Assembly (NCBI GenBank): GCA_004552725.1
Contig: SFNM01000014.1
Span: 1 to 29,936 of the forward strand
Origin: Bacteroidales bacterium
Lineage (GTDB): Bacteria; Bacteroidota; Bacteroidia; Bacteroidales; Muribaculaceae
DNA: 29,936 nucleotides
Reading direction: 5' to 3'
Under the pieces are notes generated by a model. It was not told where the DNA came from, did not search any database, and worked only from the letters and a program-made list of their open reading frames with translations. How positions within the stretch are numbered: the first letter of the stretch is position 1; each line of letters begins with the position of its first letter. The position numbers and the translations under genes were made by a program. This document shows positions 1-7,843 of the stretch, one piece after another.

Positions 1-247
1 ATCTATAAGTATGGAGCAAAATCATCACAATGCCATAGACCAAGCAAATTGCTGCTAATCGGATAGTGATATGATTTAATATTTTAGGTGGCAAATTGTT
101 GCCATTGTTGAGATTGATGACCAACAGAGTGCTGACCAAAACAATAAGCATATCCACGCCGAATACGATCCACCGTGGCGATGGCCTGGACATAATCTTA
201 GTGACCAATGAACTACTCAGCAGAGATTCTAATAATTTACGCATCAT
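1..247 (-). CDS. CapD-like polysaccharide biosynthesis protein (nucleoside-diphosphate-sugar epimerase), N-terminus only
   Basis: The reading frame is open from an ATG at 247 to the left edge, giving 82 residues with no stop, so the gene is cut by the window and only its N-terminus is visible. After a short basic stretch come two hydrophobic segments (about residues 26-46 and 63-78), the first starting with PRWIVFG and an Asp at residue 32, the second ending in LLHTYR. This matches the membrane N-terminus of the WbpM/PglF/CapD-type UDP-sugar dehydratases/epimerases of Bacteroidales, where a conserved His-Thr-Tyr-Arg-Gly segment follows the last helix. Such enzymes make modified sugars for capsule or O-antigen. 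It lies 25 bases downstream of the HAD gene on the same strand and is probably co-transcribed. The NAD-binding catalytic part is not in the window, so the call rests on the membrane region only. Confidence 0.55.
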   Translation of the reverse strand, partial: MMRKLLESLLSSSLVTKIMSRPSPRWIVFGVDMLIVLVSTLLVINLNNGNNLPPKILNHITIRLAAICLVYGIVMILLHTYR

Positions 248-272
248 AACATTAGGAAATTAAAGATAACGA

Positions 273-908
273 TTATCTACCAAAGAGATTTGTGATGAAT
301 GAGGTGTTTATTTCAGAGATAGTATTAAATGTGAAGTCAGCATTATTTTCGATGCAATGTCGCGGGCAAGTGGTGGCGATACCTAACACTTTAGCACCTG
401 CACGATGTCCGGCTTCGATACCGGCCAAGGAGTCTTCGACAACGATAAATTGCTTGGCACCAAGGCGATTAGCAGCGAGGAGATAACCTTCGGGATGAGG
501 CTTAGAGTGAGATACATCTTCGTCGGTAATCAGCACGTCGGTAAGAGCGGCCAGTTGCGGCAATTTGTCGAAGATATGACGCATCTTTTTAGCGTTAGAG
601 GAAGTAACAATCGCTGTGGAGATACCACAATTTCGAAGGTCTTGCATGAGTTCGAGAGCGCCGGCGAATGGGCGATAATCCATGGTAAGTTCTTGCCCAA
701 CAAGCAGTTGGCGGATTTCTTCACGCACGGACTCTTGCGGGAAATACGTGTCGAAGATGCGAGCGAGAGTGTTACCTTTGATAACGTGAGCAAAGTCCGG
801 CACCGAAATATTATATCGACGCCCGATAGCAGCCCAAAAGTCGGTGTAAATGCCTTCCGTATCGAGGATTACACCATCTAAATCAAACAATACTGATGAA
901 TATTGCAT
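273..908 (-). CDS. HAD-superfamily hydrolase, beta-phosphoglucomutase/phosphatase-like
   Basis: This 211-residue cytosolic protein has all four HAD motifs: FDLDG (nucleophile Asp9, acid/base Asp11), VTSSN at 101-105, Lys136 in SKPHPEGY, and VVEDSLAGIEAG with Glu158-Asp159. The helical cap between residues 15 and 85 and the overall length fit the beta-phosphoglucomutase/sugar-phosphatase subfamily. Known members remove phosphate from, or isomerise, small phosphorylated sugars or related metabolites; the substrate cannot be read from sequence. The ATG at 908 is chosen because a good -7 box lies at 930-938, leaving a leader of about 17 bases. It is the first gene before the CapD-like gene, but a role in sugar-nucleotide metabolism is only suggested by that position. 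Confidence 0.85.
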   Translation of the reverse strand: MQYSSVLFDLDGVILDTEGIYTDFWAAIGRRYNISVPDFAHVIKGNTLARIFDTYFPQESVREEIRQLLVGQELTMDYRPFAGALELMQDLRNCGISTAIVTSSNAKKMRHIFDKLPQLAALTDVLITDEDVSHSKPHPEGYLLAANRLGAKQFIVVEDSLAGIEAGHRAGAKVLGIATTCPRHCIENNADFTFNTISEINTSFITNLFGR

Positions 909-929
909 CTAATAACACGTTTATCAACT

Positions 930-961
930 GCAAAGGTAGCAATAATTTTGCAAATAGCCAA
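930..961 (-). promoter_or_regulatory. Promoter of the HAD-CapD operon
   Basis: On the minus strand TACCTTTGC (930-938) matches the Bacteroidetes -7 consensus TAnnTTTG. A TTG at 959-961 lies 20 bases upstream, the usual -33 spacing. The ATG at 908 follows after a short leader. Confidence 0.65.
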
Positions 962-1020
962 GAAAAAGTTTACCGGCATTTACCAATAAAGCGCGGATTG
1001 TGTTTTTTTTATCATTTTTA

Positions 1021-1052
1021 TTGTGGATATAATAGGAAAGTGGTAAATTTGC
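1021..1052 (+). promoter_or_regulatory. Promoter of prmA
   Basis: TAAATTTGC at 1044-1052 fits the -7 consensus and TTG at 1021-1023 fits the -33 element with a 20-base spacer. The predicted transcription start is only about 13 bases before the ATG at 1070. It is divergent from the HAD promoter at 930-961. Confidence 0.65.
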
Positions 1053-1069
1053 GGTAAAATTGTAAAGAT

Positions 1070-1927
1070 ATGAACGATTATAAAGAAGTGCGGCTTGATC
1101 TGGAGCCGTTTCCGGGCGAGGATGCCACGGATTTGTTGGCCGGAATGTTGGGCGATATCGGGTACGAGAGTTTTGTGCCCGACAACAAAGGTGTGACAGC
1201 CTATGTGGCGCTGGGGGCCTACGATGCCGATGCTTTGGCCGAGGTAGTAGATGAGTTCCCCTACCCTTGCAAAATCAATGTTACAGCGACCACCATCGAG
1301 GGCCGCGATTGGAATGAAGAATGGGAGCGGCACTATTTCCAACCGATTGTAGTTGGGGATAAGTGTGTGGTTCACAGTTCGTTTCATACAGATGTGCCCA
1401 AGGCTGAGTACGACATTGTGATTGATCCAAAGATGGCTTTTGGCACCGGACACCATGCCACAACATCGTTGATATTAGAGCAATTACTTCAGATGGATTT
1501 GGACGGGCGGTCGCTCATCGATATGGGCACCGGCACCGGCATTTTGGCCATATTGGCTGCGATGCGTGGGGCGTATCCAGTCACAGCCATCGAAATCGAC
1601 GAGTTTGCGCAAGTGAACGCGGTGGAGAACGTGGCTGAAAACGGCCACCCGGAAATCAAGGTCATCTTGGGCGATGCGTCGGCATTGGAACCGATAGCAC
1701 CGGCAGAAGTGTTTGTGGCCAATATCAACCGCAATGTGATTACCGGCGATATTGACCGCTACGTTGCGCGATTAAGTGTTGGAGGCACGATGTTGCTCAG
1801 CGGCTTCTATGAGGACGACATTCCGGTGGTTCAGAAAGCCGCCGAAGCCGTAGGGCTTGAATATCAATCATACACCGAGTGCAACCGATGGGTGTGTGTC
1901 AAACTTGGAAAGCCATGCGCAGAATAG
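1070..1927 (+). CDS. prmA: Ribosomal protein L11 methyltransferase
   Basis: PrmA uses S-adenosylmethionine to methylate ribosomal protein L11 in the cytosol. The 285-residue product carries the family hallmarks: MAFGTGHHATT at 122-132, the SAM-binding loop DMGTGTGILA at 151-160, the acidic EIDE at 175-178 that would contact the ribose, and the VANINRN segment near 217-222 that corresponds to the NPP-like substrate motif. The N-terminal ~90 residues form the L11-binding domain of the family, and length is close to the usual 280-300. The start is fixed by a promoter just upstream. It is the first gene of a rightward group; the next gene overlaps its 3' end by 13 bases, suggesting translational coupling. 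PrmA is normally dispensable in laboratory bacteria. Confidence 0.95.
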   Translation: MNDYKEVRLDLEPFPGEDATDLLAGMLGDIGYESFVPDNKGVTAYVALGAYDADALAEVVDEFPYPCKINVTATTIEGRDWNEEWERHYFQPIVVGDKCVVHSSFHTDVPKAEYDIVIDPKMAFGTGHHATTSLILEQLLQMDLDGRSLIDMGTGTGILAILAAMRGAYPVTAIEIDEFAQVNAVENVAENGHPEIKVILGDASALEPIAPAEVFVANINRNVITGDIDRYVARLSVGGTMLLSGFYEDDIPVVQKAAEAVGLEYQSYTECNRWVCVKLGKPCAE

Positions 1928-2451
1928 TTGTGGTGCTGATAATGGCGACTGCTATGCTCTCCGCCAAAGCCCAAGCACCGGAAAAGCCCGACGGCACTCG
2001 ATTTGTGTGGGGTGCTGAAGCAGGTGCCGGCATCGATATGAGCAACAATGATATGTCGTCGATCGACTTCAATGCCTCATTCGGTATGGCGCGAGGCTGG
2101 ATAAATATGTTGGGTGTGGGCGCCGGTGCAAATATGATGGTGAGTAACTCTTGCCGTTCGTACCCGATTTTTGCCGTGTTTCGCACCGATTTCTCGCAAC
2201 GGTTGCGACTGTGTTTTATCGATGTGCGCGGCGGCGTGTCGCTGAATTATTTGGCACGTTCACAGCAGCAAACAGGTCTCTACGGCTCGTTCAACATCGG
2301 TGTAAACCTTGCCACCGGGAGCAAGTTTCGGTCGTATGTTCTTGTGGGATATACATTTATCAATCGCAAGGGCATTTGGGAAAATGATATGACATATACG
2401 CCCTATTCGCCGCTCCACATGGTAGGCGTGCGTTTGGGCGTAAGTTTTTGA
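1915..2451 (+). CDS. Small outer-membrane beta-barrel-type protein, function unknown
   Basis: I place the start at the ATG at 1915 rather than 1879, because from there the product begins with a clean signal peptide (Met-Arg-Arg, a hydrophobic core, then an AKAQA cleavage region near residue 18) and because GGAAAG lies just before it. The mature part (about 160 residues) has alternating hydrophobic and polar residues in short strands, many Gly and aromatic residues, and a C-terminal Phe, all typical of an 8- to 10-stranded outer-membrane barrel (OprF/porin-family type). It overlaps the end of prmA by 13 bases and lies 21 bases upstream of the LRR gene, which is also exported. I do not recognise a specific family. 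Two Cys (in the NSC and RLCF segments) are probably in strands or loops. Confidence 0.6.
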   Translation: MRRIVVVLIMATAMLSAKAQAPEKPDGTRFVWGAEAGAGIDMSNNDMSSIDFNASFGMARGWINMLGVGAGANMMVSNSCRSYPIFAVFRTDFSQRLRLCFIDVRGGVSLNYLARSQQQTGLYGSFNIGVNLATGSKFRSYVLVGYTFINRKGIWENDMTYTPYSPLHMVGVRLGVSF

Positions 2452-2472
2452 TTACTACTTTTTTAACAGTAT

Positions 2473-4716
2473 ATGAATATGTTACTTAGAAACACACTTT
2501 TTATGATTATGTCGGCAGTGGCTCTGCTGCCGATGTCGGCGCAGGACGCGCTAATCAAACTCACCACCGATGCCCCGGCAGGCACGGAATTGCGCATCTA
2601 CACATCACCATTCAACGAGGCTACCGTGAGCGGTGCCGATAAATCCGAGTATTTCGGCACATACCTTTCGCAAGGGCCCGGCACGGAAATCACCATCGCC
2701 GGCAATGTGGAGCAGTTGGAAGTTTACGGCTGCCATCTCACCGCTATCGACGTGCAGTCAGCTCCGAAAATGTATATTCTTAAATGTTACGACAACGCCA
2801 TTAATTCGCTCAAGGTTGACAACTGCCCGGAATTGGCCGTGCTCTATTGCCAGAATAACGCGCTGACCACGTTGGACTTGAGTGCTTGCTCTAAGTTGGA
2901 GAACGTTAACGCATCACACAACAATCTCACCTCCATGACCACCGGCACCCAGCCATTGCTTGAGAAGTTATACATCGGATACAATGCGCTCGAAGCGCTC
3001 AACCTGAGCGGGTGCTCCGCTTTGGCCGACTTGCAAGTAGAACACAACTACCTGGCGGATCTCGACTTGAGCGCAAACACAAAGTTGTGGTGGTTGCACA
3101 TCTTCGCCAACCGATTTAGCGAACCCGGAGCCTTCATCGAGAAGTTGCCCACCGCCGCTCAGTCGCCGGGGATGATTTATGTGGTCGACGAGCAATATGC
3201 CGACGAAGCCAACTACTTCTTAATGAGCGATGTAAGCGCCCTGAGCGCCAAAGGATGGGTGGCTTGCGACTACGACGGCGGCACCGACCACGGATATATG
3301 ATTGGCCAGTTCTACAATGGTGCCGACTACGTGCCCACCATCAGCGAGCAAACCATCACCTTCACAACCTCGCGCACCGTAGGTCAAACAATCAATCTCG
3401 AAATTGCCGCTTCCAACAGCATCACCATCGACGGTGTGGCTGAGACCTCCTACCTCGGCAAGCGCACTTTCACTCTCACCAACCAAACCGTCACCATCAA
3501 AGGTGACGTGACCGAATTGGATTGCAGTGGGTGCGACCTCACCTCGCTAACAATCAGCGAAAATTCCAAGTTGACCTATCTCGACTGCCACAACAATGCC
3601 ATCTCTTCGCTGGAGGTAATTGACGCCGGCTCGTTGGCCCAGCTCCACTGCCAGCAGAACGCGCTGGAGCACATGGTGGTGTCAGGTTGCAACGGTCTTT
3701 ACCGCATCAATTGCTATATTAACAAGTTGAAAGGCAGCGAGATGCGCACATTTGTCAACTCACTCTACTATGGTCAGGCTACCAATCCCTACCTCTTTAT
3801 TATCGACACCAAAGCGCCCAACGATGCCGAAGGCAACGTGGCTACAGTCGACGATGTGAAAGTGGCCACCGACAAGGGCTGGTCAGTGTTCGACTACATC
3901 AACGGCGACCGCTACGGCATGGGCACCCCCTACGCCGGCAGCGAGAGCGGTGACCCCATCCTGCCCGAGCAATACTTCACCTTCACTCGCCCCACCGCCG
4001 ACTACACCATGATGACCGTGAAGTTTGCCGACAGCAACTACACTCCGGTGGTCGAGGGCGCTGAGATTGCAGGATGGAACGGCGAAGCACTCACACTCAA
4101 CCTCACCGAAAACACCGTGAAAGTTTATGGTGATGCAACCGAACTGCTGATGCTCTATTCGCAATTGTCGGCCATCGATGTGACTCACCTACCCCACCTC
4201 GCCTCCCTCAATGTGGCTCTCAACGACATCACGGCTCTCGACCTCAGTGGCAATGCAGCTCTCACCTCGCTCAGTTGCGAAATGAACTTACTCACCGACC
4301 TCGACCTCAGCGCTTGCCCCGCACTCAACTACCTCAATTGCTACGGCAACCAAATCGCCGGCCAAGGTATGGACGCTATGATTGCCTCGCTGCCGCAACG
4401 CGACTTCAACCACTTCGGCGAACTAATCGTAATCGACTCCGACTACGATGACGAAGCCAACGTGTGCACTCGCGCCAACGTGCAGGCCGCTTCCGCCAAA
4501 CTGTGGATTACCTACGATCTCCACTCTCTGGGCGATATGACCGTGTACGAAGGTTCCGATGCCTCGATGAGCGACATCGCCGCAGATAATGCTCAATCAG
4601 TACACTACTACAACCTCCAAGGCATCGAAGTCAGCGCTGAAGCACTTACACCCGGCATCTACATCCGCCGACAAGGCGATAGCGTAGCCAAAATCCGCCT
4701 CAGCTCCGGCTTCTAA
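2473..4716 (+). CDS. Secreted leucine-rich-repeat protein with three homologous modules
   Basis: The 747-residue product starts with a Sec signal peptide (hydrophobic residues 8-20, MSAQ cleavage region near 24). Three related modules follow at about 25-288, 289-495 and 496-690. Each has a beta-rich opening (TFTTSRTVG, YFTFTRPTA and related), then leucine-rich repeats of the Cys/Asn type (LDLSACSKLENV, LDCHNNAISSLEV, LNCYGNQI), then a closing segment with a conserved D..DEAN or DAEGNV turn followed by K.W...DY. The C-terminus (709-742) has YNLQGIEV, PGIYIRR and a closing Lys-Ile strand, the short beta module seen at the end of many exported Bacteroidales proteins. LRR proteins of this type usually bind proteins or glycans at the cell surface; no catalytic motif is visible. 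It follows a barrel-type protein in the same transcription unit and ends at a strong hairpin. Confidence 0.8.
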   Translation: MNMLLRNTLFMIMSAVALLPMSAQDALIKLTTDAPAGTELRIYTSPFNEATVSGADKSEYFGTYLSQGPGTEITIAGNVEQLEVYGCHLTAIDVQSAPKMYILKCYDNAINSLKVDNCPELAVLYCQNNALTTLDLSACSKLENVNASHNNLTSMTTGTQPLLEKLYIGYNALEALNLSGCSALADLQVEHNYLADLDLSANTKLWWLHIFANRFSEPGAFIEKLPTAAQSPGMIYVVDEQYADEANYFLMSDVSALSAKGWVACDYDGGTDHGYMIGQFYNGADYVPTISEQTITFTTSRTVGQTINLEIAASNSITIDGVAETSYLGKRTFTLTNQTVTIKGDVTELDCSGCDLTSLTISENSKLTYLDCHNNAISSLEVIDAGSLAQLHCQQNALEHMVVSGCNGLYRINCYINKLKGSEMRTFVNSLYYGQATNPYLFIIDTKAPNDAEGNVATVDDVKVATDKGWSVFDYINGDRYGMGTPYAGSESGDPILPEQYFTFTRPTADYTMMTVKFADSNYTPVVEGAEIAGWNGEALTLNLTENTVKVYGDATELLMLYSQLSAIDVTHLPHLASLNVALNDITALDLSGNAALTSLSCEMNLLTDLDLSACPALNYLNCYGNQIAGQGMDAMIASLPQRDFNHFGELIVIDSDYDDEANVCTRANVQAASAKLWITYDLHSLGDMTVYEGSDASMSDIAADNAQSVHYYNLQGIEVSAEALTPGIYIRRQGDSVAKIRLSSGF

Positions 4717-4719
4717 ATA

Positions 4720-4761
4720 GCTCAAAATGGCTGTGCCGGTTGTGGCACAGCCATTTTGAGC
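4720..4761 (+). terminator. Strong terminator hairpin after the LRR gene
   Basis: An 18-bp perfect inverted repeat (4720-4737 with 4744-4761, core CAAAATGGCTGTGCC) with a 6-base loop GGTTGT begins four bases after the stop codon. There is no long T run, as is common in Bacteroidales. Confidence 0.8.
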
Positions 4762-4813
4762 CCTCGCACCAACTTGTTGATAATCTAATAAACGATTGAT
4801 TATATAGGCCTAT

Positions 4814-5307
4814 CGCCCCGCCCGAGGTAGCGCCGCGGCTTGCTGCGGCGTACAGGACGGGCGACACAGCTCCCGATTCGGGCGTGGGATGTAGACGTGC
4901 GACGCCGCGGCTTGCTGATAATCAGTAGATTATAAATTACCGCGGAGCGGTTTTGGATGCGCCGGAGGCGCTATATTTCCGTTACCTTCGGGTGCAGCCG
5001 CGGAGCGGGTGCTCCCGAGGGTAGCGGCAGATGTGTTTTTCGTTCCCCGGAGGGGATCTCTCACCGCAAGAATGGAATCAGTGACGCCTTTGTGGGTGCA
5101 GAGATCCCCTCCGGGGAACGGCTGATGGGGCGCATCGCACCGTGGGTAGGAACCGCTCCGCGGTACCAACCCACGGCTAACGAAAATATAGCGCCTCCGG
5201 CGCATCAAATGCCCTCCGGGCATGATGGCGAAACTCATGTAAAATTGTAGGCGCATCGGCAGGCGGGCGACGCCGCAGCAAGCCGCAGCGCTACCTCGGG
5301 CGGGGCG
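4814..5307. repeat. Roughly 490-bp imperfect palindrome made of small GGA/TCC-loop hairpins (MITE- or REP-like island)
   Basis: This GC-rich intergenic island is symmetric about position 5080. Outer arms 4814-4851 and 5270-5307 are inverted copies matching at 37 of 38 positions. Inside them 4956-4984 pairs with 5178-5206 (28 of 29), 4998-5008 with 5153-5163, and 5041-5061 with 5100-5120 (21 of 21, 38-base loop). Both strands therefore read nearly alike. The outer arms are about 40 bases off register because the left side holds extra DNA, including a second copy of its 15-base core (4831-4845 repeated at 4903-4917). No transposase or conserved ORF is present. It resembles a non-autonomous mobile element or REP cluster that depends on an enzyme encoded elsewhere; the mechanism is inference. 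Confidence 0.75.
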
Positions 5308-5336
5308 GTGGGTGCAGGTGGGGCTATCTGGGGAAA

Positions 5337-5372
5337 GCCGAGGCGAGCATACCCCGAGGCAAGCCTCGAGGC
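5337..5372. repeat. GCCTCG/CGAGGC hairpin cluster downstream of rlmB
   Basis: CGAGGC (5355-5360) and GCCTCG (5363-5368) form a 6-bp stem with a 2-base spacer, and GCCTCGAGGC at 5363-5372 is itself a 10-bp palindrome. GCCGAGGC at 5337-5344 repeats the motif. It lies about 40 bases after the rlmB stop and could serve as its terminator or be a degenerate part of the neighbouring repeat island. Confidence 0.4.
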
Positions 5373-5411
5373 TACAGGCGCTACTTGTGGGCTATTGGAT
5401 ACTGATTGCGG

Positions 5412-6173
5412 TTAGGCGTTTGGGGCTTGGAAGTCGGCGGCGAGACGCTGGCGGACGGCTTCGTACATCATAACGCCGGCGGCAACGGAGACGTTGAGAG
5501 AGCCGATGTGACCGAACATTGGAATTGCGACATGTGTGTCGCAGAGTTGGAGGACGTCGTCGGAGATGCCGACGTCTTCAGCGCCCATAACGAGGGCTGT
5601 TGGCACAGTGTAGTCAGCTTCGGTGTAGTTGCATTGTGCTTTTTCGGAAACGGCAACGACGCGGAAGCCACTGTTTTTAAGAAATTTGACGGCACCGGCG
5701 ATTGAACGTTCGCGGCACACGGGGAGCGTGTGGAGCGCTCCGGCGGATGTCTTGATAGCGTCGCCGCCAACGGATACGCTACCGCGTTCGGCTATAATCA
5801 GAGCGTTAACGCCGCAGCACTCGGCAGTGCGAGCGATTGCGCCGAAGTTGCGCACATCGGTGATGCCGTCGAGCAACACTACCAGGGGGAGAATGCCATC
5901 TTCAAAGAGTTGGGCGACGAGGTTGCCGAGGTTGTGATAAGTCACGGCGGAGAGCATAGCGATAGCGCCTTGGTGGTTGCGGCGAGTGATGCGATTTAGG
6001 CGCTCAAGGGGCACGCGCTGGGCCACGATGTGGTTGGCGCGGACGAGGCCCATAAGTTCAGATGCGAGTTCGCCTTGGAGGTCTTTTTTTATGAATAGTT
6101 TGTCGATGGGACGACCTTCGCGAATGGCTTCGATGATGGCACGCAGGCCGTAGATATAGTCGGAGGATTCCAT
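5412..6173 (-). CDS. rlmB: 23S rRNA (guanosine-2'-O-)-methyltransferase, RlmB/TrmH family
   Basis: This SPOUT-class enzyme uses SAM to methylate a ribose 2'-OH in rRNA (G2251 of 23S rRNA in E. coli RlmB). The 253-residue product opens with YIYGLRAIIEAI, the start of the small substrate-binding domain of the RlmB branch, and HQGAIA near 67-72. The three SPOUT motifs follow: DVRNFGAIARTA at 106-117, LVMGAEDVGIS at 194-204 and IPMFGHIGSLNVSVAAGV at 217-234, which together form the trefoil knot. Length fits the family. It is the last gene of the dnaN-led operon, starting two bases after recN stops. The exact target base is inferred from the family; other TrmH-type targets cannot be excluded. Confidence 0.9.
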   Translation of the reverse strand: MESSDYIYGLRAIIEAIREGRPIDKLFIKKDLQGELASELMGLVRANHIVAQRVPLERLNRITRRNHQGAIAMLSAVTYHNLGNLVAQLFEDGILPLVVLLDGITDVRNFGAIARTAECCGVNALIIAERGSVSVGGDAIKTSAGALHTLPVCRERSIAGAVKFLKNSGFRVVAVSEKAQCNYTEADYTVPTALVMGAEDVGISDDVLQLCDTHVAIPMFGHIGSLNVSVAAGVMMYEAVRQRLAADFQAPNA

Positions 6174-6175
6174 GA

Positions 6176-7843
6176 TTAGAGTTGTTGATTAAGCAGTGAG
6201 TCGGCAGTGGCGAGAGCAGTGGTATCGTTGGGGTCGCCGCTAACCATAAGGGCGAGTTCGTGGCGTCGTTGCTCGGGCGAGAGACGCTGCACGAAGGTTG
6301 AAGTAGAGGTATCGTCGTCGTGTTTAGCCACTTTGAAGTGGGCCTTACCGCAAGCAGCCACTTGCGGCAGGTGAGTGATAGCAATCACCTGCATTTGGCT
6401 GCCGATTTGGGCCATCAGGCGGCCCATTCGTCGGGCGACGTCGCCCGACACGCCGGTATCGATTTCGTCGAAAATAATAGTTGGTAGGCTCACTTTTTCG
6501 GCTAAAATCGACTTTAGTGCGAGCATCAGGCGGGAAATTTCGCCACCGGAGGCAGTTTGGCCGATTTGGAGCGGTTGTTGATTTTTGTTGAATGCAAAAC
6601 GGAAGTCGACTGCATCGATGCCGTCGGGATTGAGTTTGCCGGTTTCTACAGCGAGGTCGCACACCAAATTGGGCAAACCCAGGGGTATTGCACGTGCGCG
6701 GAGTTCTTGTTGAAGTGCTTGAGCGGCGGCGATGCGGCGCGAGGAGAGTTCTGAAGCGATGGTCATAGCGGCACGCTTGAGTCGGCGGGCTTCCATCTCT
6801 CGTTGGTGAAGCACGTTGTCGCCGTCAGCCACAAGGGCGAGGCGGTCGGCGAGTTGCTGACGGAGTGCGATGAGACCATTGACTGAGTCGCAATGGTGGC
6901 GTGCTTTGAGTGTATTGATTTGACTCAGACGGTGGTCGATTTCCTCGATTTCTTCGGGGTTGGAACGGCAATCAGCTGCTTGGCGAGAGATCGTGTCGGC
7001 GATATCGCAAATTTCCACGTTTGCAGCCTCAAGGCGGCGCAAAAGCGGTTCGTATGCTTCGTTGGCTTGAGCGAGAGAGGTGAGCGCATCGATAGCACGC
7101 GCGGCAATTTCCACCACAGAGTTATCGCCATCGAGCGCATCGGCTGCGGCAATGAGGTTGTCGGTAAGCGCTGCATCGGCCGACAAGTCGGCTCGACGCG
7201 CTTCGAGGTCAACATCCTCATTGTTGAGAAGGTTTAGCGCGTCGATTTGCTCAAACTGATAGCGGATGAAGTCGGCATCGGCGCGTGCGGCGGCAATTGC
7301 ATCGCGAGTGGAAGTGTAGCGGTGGAGCGATTGGCGATACTCTGCGAATGCCTTGTGATATTCGGCGAGGAGTGTGCTGTTATCGGCCAGACGGTCGAGG
7401 ACTTGAAGTTGGAAGTCACCGCGAGCCAGCAACAGGTTTTTGTGCTGAGAGTGGATGTCGACAAGATGGTCGGCCACGGCTTCGAGCACGTTGAGTGTAG
7501 TGGGTATATCATTAATGAACGCGCGCGAGCGCCCGGAAGGCGACACTTCGCGACGGATGATGCAAGTGTCGGAGTTCATATCAATGTCTGCATCGAGGAG
7601 GATTGGGGCGATGGCCGAAGCGGAGGCGGGGTCGAGAGCAAATACGGCTTCGACAACTGATTTAGCCGAGGGGTCGGCTACCACACGAGCATCGGCACGG
7701 GCTCCGCGCAATAGCGAGAGCGCGCCAAGCATAATGGATTTGCCGGCACCTGTTTCGCCGGTTATGATATTAAGACCCGACTCGGGATTGAGTTCGAGTG
7801 AACGAATGAGTACATAGTTGGTAATCGAGAGCGAAGATATCAT
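6176..7843 (-). CDS. recN: DNA repair protein RecN
   Basis: RecN is an SMC-like ATPase that acts in recombinational repair of double-strand breaks. The 555-residue product has the Walker A loop GETGAGKS at 29-36, the Q-loop region DIHSQHKNLLL near 129-139, two long helical arms (about 150-390) expected to form the coiled coil, the ABC signature ASGGEISRLMLA at 431-442, Walker B TIIFDEIDTGVSG at 455-467 and ITHLPQVAA at 489-497. Length is normal for RecN. Its ATG overlaps the stop of the upstream DUF4835 gene (ATGA at 7840-7843), a sign of coupled translation, and rlmB follows after two bases. I see no SOS-type operator of its own. Confidence 0.95.
   Translation of the reverse strand: MISSLSITNYVLIRSLELNPESGLNIITGETGAGKSIMLGALSLLRGARADARVVADPSAKSVVEAVFALDPASASAIAPILLDADIDMNSDTCIIRREVSPSGRSRAFINDIPTTLNVLEAVADHLVDIHSQHKNLLLARGDFQLQVLDRLADNSTLLAEYHKAFAEYRQSLHRYTSTRDAIAAARADADFIRYQFEQIDALNLLNNEDVDLEARRADLSADAALTDNLIAAADALDGDNSVVEIAARAIDALTSLAQANEAYEPLLRRLEAANVEICDIADTISRQAADCRSNPEEIEEIDHRLSQINTLKARHHCDSVNGLIALRQQLADRLALVADGDNVLHQREMEARRLKRAAMTIASELSSRRIAAAQALQQELRARAIPLGLPNLVCDLAVETGKLNPDGIDAVDFRFAFNKNQQPLQIGQTASGGEISRLMLALKSILAEKVSLPTIIFDEIDTGVSGDVARRMGRLMAQIGSQMQVIAITHLPQVAACGKAHFKVAKHDDDTSTSTFVQRLSPEQRRHELALMVSGDPNDTTALATADSLLNQQL

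Larger units (their letters stand above)
4762..5411. other. Gene-free intergenic region, 650 bases
   Basis: Between the terminator of the LRR gene and the 3' end of rlmB I find no credible gene. The stretch holds the palindromic island (4814-5307), a 10-bp perfect palindrome ATAGGCCTAT at 4804-4813 that abuts its left arm, and a second GC-rich patch at 5330-5385. Open frames in it exist on both strands only because the island is palindromic. Confidence 0.7.

Noticed and set aside
4590..4716. Type IX secretion sorting domain on the LRR protein
   Set aside because: The end has the beta-type YNLQG/PGIY pattern, but no T9SS gene is in the window and similar tails occur in species lacking that system, so only a C-terminal module is reported.
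4930..5256. Open frames on both strands in the palindromic island
   Set aside because: They mirror each other because of the inverted repeat, are Arg/Pro/Gly-rich, and show no domain, signal or start context.
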